5,503 nucleotides of DNA from Bacteroidales bacterium UBA4353 (GTDB lineage: Bacteria; Bacteroidota; Bacteroidia; Bacteroidales; Paludibacteraceae), in NCBI GenBank assembly GCA_002394025.1, contig DGSV01000033.1, forward strand, positions 1-5,503, in the 5' to 3' direction. This document shows, one piece after another, positions 1 through 5,455 of the stretch (its first letter is position 1; the number at the start of each line of letters is the position of its first letter). Below the pieces are notes generated by a model. That model saw nothing but the letters and a program-made list of their open reading frames with translations, had not been told where the DNA came from and ran no database searches. Both the position numbers and the translations under genes were made by a program.

Positions 1-133
1 ATGAAAAGCACTGTGTGCTTTTCAGCGCTCGGCTGCGCAGCAGACGCTTTTAAGCGAAGCGCAAAAGAACACCTTAATCCGGTGGCACGCAGTGCCGGAG
101 GGGCAGAAGAAGTGGCAGTTAAGCCCTTCTGCC
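1..133. repeat. Palindrome-rich segment, probable interspersed repeat element within or ending pnuC
   Basis: Seen: five or more dyad symmetries in 133 bases. TGAAAAGCAC (2-11) pairs with 15-24 around a 3-base loop. CTTTT (18-22) plus GCGCT (25-29) pairs with AGCGCAAAAG (58-67) with a 2-base bulge, enclosing the perfect palindrome GCTGCGCAGC (32-41) and CGCTT/AAGCG (45-49 with 52-56). GGCAC (84-88) pairs with 92-96, and GGCAGAAG (102-109) pairs with 126-133. It begins where PnuC similarity ends. Both strands stay open: the minus strand in the pnuC frame and the plus strand from position 1 to a TAG at 154-156. Inference: this density resembles REP/MITE-like or protein-coding palindromic elements. 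Repetition elsewhere in the genome cannot be seen here, and the left boundary lies outside the window. Confidence 0.5.
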
Positions 134-368
134 ATCGCCACTTCCACAGCCCATAGACCGACACGCCGAGGTAGTAGAACTGCAAGGTCATATCGGCATA
201 GAACTTGCCGTGGAAAAACACCGCGATATACAGTGCTGAACTTATTATTCCCCAAATCCATAGTTCCTGTTTGCCTGGTATGGCATAGAGCAGATATATC
301 AGGCTGCATAGCGTGCCGAGTAGTTCGACCCAATGGGTGGTGATGTATGTCAGAACGTCGTTGAGCAC
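1..368 (-). CDS. pnuC: PnuC-family nicotinamide riboside transporter, N-terminal part (runs off left edge)
   Basis: Seen: a frame open from a GTG at 366-368 to the window edge, 122 codons plus two bases. Residues 13-31, 36-54 and 57-80 form three hydrophobic segments, with WVELLGTLCSLIYLLYAIPG, a W-W-G-I-I-S-S-A-L-Y run near 37-47, F-Y-A-D-M near 56-60 and YGLWKW at 72-77. Known: this is the usual opening of PnuC proteins, inner-membrane facilitators that import nicotinamide riboside for NAD synthesis, generally about 190-240 residues with seven segments. The GTG is the only standard start after an in-frame TAA 15 bases upstream, and it shares one base with the truA stop (TAGTG), implying coupled translation. 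Odd: from about residue 81 the protein (TATSSAPPALRATGLR and on) no longer looks like PnuC and overlaps a palindrome-rich segment. Inference: the gene either carries an in-frame insert in the loop after membrane segment 3 or is truncated. Family identity is fairly sure; intactness is unknown. Confidence 0.8.
   Translation of the reverse strand, partial: MLNDVLTYITTHWVELLGTLCSLIYLLYAIPGKQELWIWGIISSALYIAVFFHGKFYADMTLQFYYLGVSVYGLWKWRWQKGLTATSSAPPALRATGLRCSFALRLKASAAQPSAEKHTVLF
2..24. other. Perfect 10-bp hairpin with 3-base loop
   Basis: TGAAAAGCAC at 2-11 is exactly complementary in reverse to GTGCTTTTCA at 15-24, with the loop TGT at 12-14. No T-run follows on either strand within the window, so it is not called a terminator. 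It overlaps a nested arm (18-29 with 58-67), so two mutually exclusive foldings are possible. Confidence 0.75.
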
Positions 369-1114
369 TATAGATATATATTATCGGGATATGTGATGTC
401 TATCAGTGCCAATCCCTGAGCCGGCGCCGATGTTCCTGCCCTGCCTCGCTCGCGGGCTATGATGATGTTCTCAAAGTCCTGCACCGTGATTTTGCCTCGC
501 CCCACATCAAGCAGGGTGCCAACCACAGCGCGAACCATATTGCGCAGAAAACGATTGGCGGTGATGTGGAATGTCAAGGTGTGCTCATCGCTGTGCTGCC
601 ACCGCGCCTCGGTGACATGGCAGTCATTGGTTTTGACGTCGGTATGCAGTTTGCTGAACGATGTCATATCGGTGTGTCGGAGTAGCGCCTCGGCGGCTTG
701 GTTCATGGCTGTGATGTCGAGGCGGTATTCGATTCGTGCCGCGGTGAGCAGTCGCATAGGGTCTTTGCGTTGCACGATAGTATAGCGATATCTGCGGTTG
801 AGTGCCGAAAAGCGCGCATGGGCTTCGTCGGTGACGCGGCGAATGTCGTGAACGGCAATGTCGGGTGGTAGCAGGCTGTTAAGTCCGCGTATAACGCCGG
901 CGATATTGATGCCGCTTGCTGTGTCGAAATGCGCTATCATCACTTCGCCGTGTACTCCGGCATCGGTGCGACCGGCACCGACAATGCTCGTCGTGCTTCG
1001 CAGCAAGGTAGTCAGAGCTTCTTCGATAAGCTGCTGAACACTAATGCCGTTGGGCTGACGCTGCCAACCGCAGTAGTGGGTGCCGAGGTAACTTATTTCA
1101 AGGAAGTAGCGCAT
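368..1114 (-). CDS. truA: tRNA pseudouridine(38-40) synthase TruA
   Basis: TruA isomerises uridines 38, 39 and 40 in the anticodon stem-loop of many tRNAs to pseudouridine, in the cytoplasm. Seen: 248 residues, the usual family size. The N-terminus has the ISYLGTHYCGWQRQPNG strand-turn typical of TruA. GAGRTDAGVHG carries the catalytic aspartate at residue 51 (equivalent to E. coli D60). RYRYTI near 109-114 supplies the conserved active-site tyrosine. The second half has SFSKLHTDVKTNDCHV (152-167), ANRFLRNMVRAVVGTLLDVG (186-205) and GTSAPAQGLALIDITYP (227-243). No expected motif is missing. The ATG lies 22 bases inside the upstream phosphoethanolamine transferase gene and the conserved N-terminus begins right at it, so the start is secure. 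The stop TAG shares its last base with the GTG of pnuC. It is a housekeeping gene carried in the lipid A operon; no functional link to its neighbours is evident. Confidence 0.97.
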   Translation of the reverse strand: MRYFLEISYLGTHYCGWQRQPNGISVQQLIEEALTTLLRSTTSIVGAGRTDAGVHGEVMIAHFDTASGINIAGVIRGLNSLLPPDIAVHDIRRVTDEAHARFSALNRRYRYTIVQRKDPMRLLTAARIEYRLDITAMNQAAEALLRHTDMTSFSKLHTDVKTNDCHVTEARWQHSDEHTLTFHITANRFLRNMVRAVVGTLLDVGRGKITVQDFENIIIARERGRAGTSAPAQGLALIDITYPDNIYL

Positions 1115-2643
1115 TGGAAAATATCTTTGTCGGCATCATATATTGGCGAAGTCACTCCCAACAGATTCAGCACACTATGAAATACGCTGTGTTGGTCCAC
1201 TTCCCGTTCGGGGTTTTTGATGGTGCGGAAGCCGGGCGAGGTCCATACGATGAAAGGTATCATATATTGTTCGCGCGGAGCGATACTCATCGGCACGCCA
1301 TGCATGAATAGTCCGTTTTCGCCCAGCGATTCACCGTGGTCCGAGACGAAGAGCATCGCCGTGTGGCGGTTGGTGATGGTGCGTAGTGTGTCTATCAGGT
1401 CGGCGAGCAGGTGGTCAGTATAGATGATGGTATTGTCATAAGCATTGACGAGTCCCGCGATGTTCTCTTTGCCTTCTTCTACGGATTTGCATACCGGTGT
1501 GAAAAGTTCGAAGCGTGGAGGATATTGTGTGTCGTAGCGCGGACCGTGACTGGTGCTTGTATGCAGAACTATGAGCACTTTATTATTACCGCTGCCGACT
1601 ATGCGCTGTTTGATACCGGCAAAGAGTACACCGTCGTAATGTGGTTCGCAATCGGGGTATTGTTGCTCAAGTTCCTGCCGTGTGACATATTCGTTGATAT
1701 GCACCGGTGGCTCTCCCCAGTTGGATGTTCTCCATGCCACGTCGGCTCCGGTGCGGAAGAGGTAGTTGGGCAGTATTTCGTAGAGTGCCGACTGATCGGC
1801 ATACTCCAATATGCTTTTGACTCCCGCCGTGGTATATGTGGCACATGAGCGTGCAGGCAGTGCCGTGACATCGGTCATGGCGCTCAGGCGTGGGGTGGTA
1901 TTTTTGCCGTAGCCGTAGAGTGCGAAGTTGGCGCTGCGTGCCGATTCGCCGATAACAAGCACCACGGCAGTGCTGTCAGCGTCAGCAAAGGTTGCGTCGG
2001 GCAGCAGAATTTCCTGAGCGTTGGCTTCGTGTTGCTGCGAGAGTATGCGACAACTATTAACAATATATGACCACGGCATGAGTAGTCCGCCAAGTTCCGT
2101 GTCGTACTGACCTATCCATAGGAATTGGTTGAAATTAAGCAATACCAGCGCCAAAGATGTACCAAGTGCCGATGCTGCACTGATACCCAGTTGTTTCCAA
2201 TGTCCGTAGTCAATCTTTTGCCATAGCACATAGACGGCCGGCACTATGCCGAGGATGATGATTGTGGCGAAGAGCGGCACAGTGAAGTAACCCGAAGCCT
2301 CGCTATAGCGCGTGTTGAAAACATTACCCATCATGCTGCCGTCCATCAGTGTGTTATATACCACTACGAAGTAGAGGCATGTGGCGTTGAAGATATGGGT
2401 GACGGCTATGAGTACACGTCCTACATAGCGTAGCAGAAAAGTCACAAGATAGCACACGAGGAAGTTCAGCGCAAGCATAATCGCCGCAAGGCTCGCGATG
2501 AATACTATACGGCGTACAAGAGGTAGCTCGGAATGGCTACTTACAAATAGGTAGAAAGGTATGTTATAGGTAATTAGCGTCAGGGCACTCATCAGTAGTG
2601 AGAAGTGCCACAGGCGCATAGGTATGCCAAGGTAGTTACGCAT
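1093..2643 (-). CDS. EptA/MCR-type phosphoethanolamine transferase (membrane-anchored, sulfatase fold)
   Basis: Known: this family moves phosphoethanolamine from phosphatidylethanolamine onto lipid A or another surface glycan, acting on the outer face of the inner membrane. Seen: 516 residues with five hydrophobic segments (about 10-34, 46-70, 74-97, 120-141, 153-173), matching the EptA N-terminal domain, then a soluble alkaline-phosphatase-like domain from about 225. Active-site matches to MCR-1: E233 in GESAR (E246), T271 in SCATYTT (nucleophile T285), H366 in TSHGPRY (H395), D435-H436 in SDHGESLGENG (D465-H466) and H448 (H478, same 12-residue spacing). FTPVC and YDNTIIYTD are also family signatures. 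Odd: cysteines that form three disulfides in MCR-1 are mostly unpaired here; only C267, C332, C385 and C511 lie in the soluble domain. The ATG overlaps the lpxB stop by 8 bases (ATGCGTAA), supporting lipid A as the acceptor. The exact acceptor, and any polymyxin phenotype, is inference. Confidence 0.9.
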   Translation of the reverse strand: MRNYLGIPMRLWHFSLLMSALTLITYNIPFYLFVSSHSELPLVRRIVFIASLAAIMLALNFLVCYLVTFLLRYVGRVLIAVTHIFNATCLYFVVVYNTLMDGSMMGNVFNTRYSEASGYFTVPLFATIIILGIVPAVYVLWQKIDYGHWKQLGISAASALGTSLALVLLNFNQFLWIGQYDTELGGLLMPWSYIVNSCRILSQQHEANAQEILLPDATFADADSTAVVLVIGESARSANFALYGYGKNTTPRLSAMTDVTALPARSCATYTTAGVKSILEYADQSALYEILPNYLFRTGADVAWRTSNWGEPPVHINEYVTRQELEQQYPDCEPHYDGVLFAGIKQRIVGSGNNKVLIVLHTSTSHGPRYDTQYPPRFELFTPVCKSVEEGKENIAGLVNAYDNTIIYTDHLLADLIDTLRTITNRHTAMLFVSDHGESLGENGLFMHGVPMSIAPREQYMIPFIVWTSPGFRTIKNPEREVDQHSVFHSVLNLLGVTSPIYDADKDIFQCATSLK

Positions 2644-3772
2644 GATGGTTAATTAGTTGCAGAATACATTTTGCCGCCCTCTGCGAGCCTCCGCTGTCGC
2701 CCGTGAGGTCTCTTACTTGCCGGTATCCGTTGAGAACCGTGCTTCTGTAGGTGTCATCGGTGAGCAGACGGTCAATTTCGTGGCGCACATTGCTTGTCGT
2801 GAAATCTGCTGCCACCAGTTCGCGCACGACCTGGCTGCCGGCTACGATATTAACAAGTGAGACGTATTTGGTTTTTATTATCAAAGGTTTGACGAGTGAT
2901 GCTAAATGTGGCAGCGCGATGTTGTACACCACTACCTGCGGGCATCCTATTAGTGCCGTTTCCAACGTCGCGGTGCCTGAGTTGACTATGGCAGCCAATG
3001 CGTTGTCAAGCAACGAATAAGTGTCATCAAAGATCACTTTGCAGTTAGGCGCCAATGTTTGATATAGTTGCCCGGGCTGTCCGGGAGCTCCGGCGATAAG
3101 CACATGGTGCGTGTCAAGCAGGTGACGGCAGGCGTTGAGCATAGTTGGCAGGCAGCCTTTGATTTCTTGTGTCCTGCTGCCGGGTAGCAGGGCTATGATA
3201 GGTCGCTGGTCAAGTTCATGGCGCTGACGAAAAGTGGCGCCATGACCCGTAGCGCGCCATTGCTCAATGGCATCGCATAAGGGGTTACCGACGTAGTAGG
3301 CGGGCGAGTAACCACGGGAGCGGTAGTATTCCTGCTCGAAAGGCAGGATAAGAAGCATGGCATCAACATAACGCTTGATAGAGCGTATGCGGTAACTCTT
3401 CCAAGCCCAGAGTTTTGGAGATATATAATAGAAGACCTTGGTGGGTAGTCCGCGGTCTTTGCAGTAGCGTGCCACCTTGAGGTTAAAACTAGGATAGTCA
3501 ACCAGTATCAGTGCATCGGGGCGTTCGTGGTCAAGAAAGTCATAAGCGGCGTGGAGATTAGAGGCTATCTTCGACAAGTGAGTTATGACATTAATAACCC
3601 CCATGAAAGCCATATCGCGGTAGTGGCGAAGCAGCGTGGCTCCGGCATCACGACACAAATCACCTCCCATCGCCGTAAAGCGTGACGAGGGGTCCATAGC
3701 ATTTATGGAACGGATCAGGTTTGCGGCATGAAGATCACCGGAAGCCTCACCGGCTATCACAAAATAGTTCAT
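2636..3772 (-). CDS. lpxB: Lipid-A-disaccharide synthase LpxB
   Basis: LpxB (glycosyltransferase family 19) joins UDP-2,3-diacylglucosamine and lipid X to give the tetra-acyl disaccharide 1-phosphate, the committed disaccharide step of lipid A synthesis, at the cytoplasmic membrane face. Seen: 378 residues, the normal length. It opens with YFVIAGEASGDLHAANLI (3-20), then GGDLCRDAGATLLRHYRDMAFMG (two conserved blocks in 36-58), LVDYPSFNLKVA (90-101), YISPKLWAWKSYRIRSIKRY (116-135), LPFEQEYY (143-150), VGNPL (161-165), LLPGSRTQEIK (195-205) and SGTATLETALIGCPQVVVY (265-283), the nucleotide-sugar binding end of the GT-B fold. All expected blocks are present. The start is fixed by the family N-terminus. 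A 23-base gap separates it from the upstream 96-aa gene, the largest gap between genes here; the stop lies within the first codons of the phosphoethanolamine transferase gene. No frameshift or missing motif was seen. Confidence 0.97.
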   Translation of the reverse strand: MNYFVIAGEASGDLHAANLIRSINAMDPSSRFTAMGGDLCRDAGATLLRHYRDMAFMGVINVITHLSKIASNLHAAYDFLDHERPDALILVDYPSFNLKVARYCKDRGLPTKVFYYISPKLWAWKSYRIRSIKRYVDAMLLILPFEQEYYRSRGYSPAYYVGNPLCDAIEQWRATGHGATFRQRHELDQRPIIALLPGSRTQEIKGCLPTMLNACRHLLDTHHVLIAGAPGQPGQLYQTLAPNCKVIFDDTYSLLDNALAAIVNSGTATLETALIGCPQVVVYNIALPHLASLVKPLIIKTKYVSLVNIVAGSQVVRELVAADFTTSNVRHEIDRLLTDDTYRSTVLNGYRQVRDLTGDSGGSQRAAKCILQLINHHA

Positions 3773-3795
3773 CGATTTGAAGTAAATGCTAAATG

Positions 3796-4086
3796 CTACA
3801 TAGACAAGAACAGACTGGCAAGCATATAAGGCATAGCGCCAATCAGCAGACCTTTACTTAGTCGCCACATGTCTATCTGGTAGAACACGAATATGAATGC
3901 CAGATTAGGGAATACAGATACCAATAGTAACTTGTTGAGTACCGTGCCTTGCGCAAATTGCAGTGTTTGCAGGGCATACCAGAGGTTCATACGTTCGATG
4001 TATGCCCATGCGAAAAGTCCTGGTATCAGCAGACCTGTCACGATGCCTATCCAGTAACTGTCATATTTCTCCTGCCAGTCGCTCAT
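3796..4086 (-). CDS. Small membrane protein of unknown function, three predicted membrane segments
   Basis: I do not recognise a named family. Seen: 96 residues with hydrophobic stretches at about 11-30, 50-70 and 77-95, a charged N-terminus (MSDWQEKYDS), and short polar loops containing E31-R32 and W74-R75. There are no cysteines or obvious catalytic motif. Under the positive-inside rule the loops carry few charges, so orientation is uncertain. Its ATG overlaps the surE stop in an ATGA (4083-4086), so it is almost certainly translated. It ends 23 bases before lpxB. Known, from general memory and not checked: small hydrophobic proteins occur between surE and lpxB in Bacteroidales. Inference: co-expression with lpxB and an EptA-type enzyme makes an envelope role plausible, but nothing in the sequence shows one. 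I am confident it is a real gene and uncertain about its job. Confidence 0.85.
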   Translation of the reverse strand: MSDWQEKYDSYWIGIVTGLLIPGLFAWAYIERMNLWYALQTLQFAQGTVLNKLLLVSVFPNLAFIFVFYQIDMWRLSKGLLIGAMPYMLASLFLSM

Positions 4087-4841
4087 AGTTGCCAGTTGAT
4101 TTTTTCCATTTCGGCGAGGTATTCATGTGCCGTCATATCTATCTTGACGGGGCAGATGGATATGAAACCATTCTGTACGGCAGCCTCATCAGTGTCCGCG
4201 GCATCAGGCTCATGGTTGAAAAATTCGCCCGTAAGCCAATAGTAGTCGCGCCCGGTGGGGTCCACACGTTTCTCGAATTCCTTGCCCCAATGTCCATCGC
4301 ATTGACGGGTGAGGACTACACCCTTGATTGCCCCTTCAGGAGCGTTGATATTGAAGCAGATACCTTTAGGAGGATTCAGCTCTATCAACTTTCTTACGAT
4401 AGGTTCTATATAAGGTTCAAGATAGCACAAAGGCGTATTCCAATTGTGGTTGCATTGCGAGAAACCGATGCTCAGTATGCCGTTCTCGCAACCTTCCAGC
4501 ACACAACCCATAGTACCCGAATAGAGTATCGCGGTAGAGGTGTTTGCGCCGTGGTTTATTCCTGCGACGAGCAGGTCTGGCTTTTCGTCTGCAAAGAACT
4601 CATGCAACGCTAGTTTGACACAGTCAGTAGGTGTGCCGCTGCAAACGTAACGCCTCAGCCCCGGCTCTTCGCTGACCTTGTCCATGCGGAGCGGTTTGCC
4701 GATTGTGAAAGCACTACTCTGACCGCTGCGACCGCTGTCGGGAGCTACGACAGTGACATCGCCAAAACGACGCATAATGGTGGTTAACAACTCAATACCG
4801 GGGCTCATAAAGCCGTCATCATTACTAATCAATATTTTCAT
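4083..4841 (-). CDS. surE: 5'/3'-nucleotidase SurE
   Basis: SurE is a metal-dependent, cytoplasmic phosphatase that removes phosphate from 5'- and 3'-nucleoside monophosphates and, in some species, short polyphosphate; it is associated with stationary-phase survival. Seen: 252 residues, the usual size. MKILISNDDG provides metal ligands D8 and D9, GRSGQSSAFT provides S39, and AGINHGAN provides N96 (N95 in the Thermotoga enzyme). SGTPTDCVKLA (68-78), YSGTMGCVLEG and CFNINAP follow in family order. The tail has TDEAAVQNGFISICPV, matching the C-terminal dimer-arm region. The start is the family N-terminus and overlaps the stop of the upstream reductase-like gene by 4 bases (ATGA, 4838-4841). Its own stop overlaps the 96-aa gene in the same way, so the three genes are coupled. 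Next to a ribonucleotide-reductase-like domain, a role in nucleotide pool balance is plausible but inferred. Confidence 0.97.
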   Translation of the reverse strand: MKILISNDDGFMSPGIELLTTIMRRFGDVTVVAPDSGRSGQSSAFTIGKPLRMDKVSEEPGLRRYVCSGTPTDCVKLALHEFFADEKPDLLVAGINHGANTSTAILYSGTMGCVLEGCENGILSIGFSQCNHNWNTPLCYLEPYIEPIVRKLIELNPPKGICFNINAPEGAIKGVVLTRQCDGHWGKEFEKRVDPTGRDYYWLTGEFFNHEPDAADTDEAAVQNGFISICPVKIDMTAHEYLAEMEKINWQL

Positions 4842-5455
4842 GCTAATGATTCTTGGGGAAGATACTTCTTCAACGCACGCTCAACGCCCACTTTCCAGCT
4901 ATTGATACTTTCGCTATCAAGTTCCAGGCTGCTAACCATTTTTATCACCTGCTCAATAGGCATGCCGTAACGCAGTACACCGCTGATGAGTTTGGCATAG
5001 TTCCAAAATTCCTTGTCGAACTTATAGGACAAACCCTCTATAGTGGTCTTGTAGCCACGGGTGTTGATATACTGAAAGTCGTAGCGCTTATTGCCTTGTT
5101 CATCAACGGATTTGATAATACGACCCTTGGATACCGACTTGGGAACAAGAAGACCGTCGTCATCGTTAGCAAGACCCGTGAAAATTTCGTAGGGTCTGCC
5201 GCCAAGCAAACCTACGAAGGCTATCCACTTATCCTTGTTGTTCTGAAAACGAACAATGTCACACTCCAACACCTGAGGGCGCTTGAGAACACGGTTATCG
5301 AGCAGGATAGTGGCGCGACAATCCTTGTCGGTGAGCTGCACAATCTTGCCGTTGAGGTCACGAAGTGATACACTCCAACTCTCAATCTGATACTGATCGT
5401 TATCAACAGATAAGGATTGGGGCAAGGTCAACTTAACGTCAATTGTATTTTCCAT
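4838..5455 (-). CDS. Stand-alone protein resembling the C-terminal domain of class II (B12-dependent) ribonucleotide reductase
   Basis: Seen: 205 residues, no signal peptide or membrane segment. Residues 57-200 carry LKRPQVLE (57-64), VRFQNNKDKWIAFVGLLGGR (68-87), RPYEIFTG (87-94), GYKTTIEGLSYKF (134-146), WNYAKLISGVLRYGMPIEQV (151-170) and INSWKVGVERALKKYLP (184-200). From memory these match the region just before the C-terminal cysteine motif of Bacteroidota NrdJ-type reductases. Missing: the catalytic barrel, the active-site cysteines and the CxxC tail; the only cysteines are C46 and C65. The first 55 residues are unfamiliar. Inference: it could be a regulatory or partner subunit, or a duplicated domain put to another use; it cannot reduce ribonucleotides alone. 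A longer gene frame is unlikely, since an in-frame TAA lies just upstream of the ATG (5460-5462) and a promoter-like element precedes it. It heads the operon and overlaps surE by 4 bases. The family link is fairly confident; the function is unknown. Confidence 0.72.
   Translation of the reverse strand: MENTIDVKLTLPQSLSVDNDQYQIESWSVSLRDLNGKIVQLTDKDCRATILLDNRVLKRPQVLECDIVRFQNNKDKWIAFVGLLGGRPYEIFTGLANDDDGLLVPKSVSKGRIIKSVDEQGNKRYDFQYINTRGYKTTIEGLSYKFDKEFWNYAKLISGVLRYGMPIEQVIKMVSSLELDSESINSWKVGVERALKKYLPQESLA

Noticed and set aside
2..24. Hairpin at the left edge as an intrinsic terminator
   Set aside because: The stem is perfect but no T-run follows it on either strand within view, and on the minus strand it lies within an open reading frame.
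22..333. Minus-strand open frame of 103 codons in another frame at the left end
   Set aside because: The overlapping frame beginning with GTG at 368 gives clear PnuC membrane segments; this one only gives a cysteine-rich shadow sequence.
1411..1848. Plus-strand open frame of 145 codons opposite the phosphoethanolamine transferase gene
   Set aside because: Antisense to the catalytic domain with intact active-site residues; composition looks like a random reverse translation.
3783..3796. Two tandem copies of a 7-base unit (TAAATGC) just before lpxB
   Set aside because: Only two short copies in AT-rich spacer; no evidence for a regulatory or phase-variable role.
4089..4613. Plus-strand open frame of 174 codons opposite surE
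   Set aside because: It lies wholly antisense to a gene with every SurE motif; its protein has no recognisable family features and no start signals, so it is a shadow of surE codon usage.
5207..5214. TAGGTTTG on the minus strand, a perfect TAnnTTTG match inside the reductase-like gene
   Set aside because: It encodes conserved glycine-leucine residues and no TTTG is seen 19-21 bases upstream at the -33 position, so coding constraint explains it.
4853..5368. Plus-strand open frame of 171 codons opposite the reductase-like gene
   Set aside because: Antisense to a well-supported coding frame with conserved blocks; no family features of its own.
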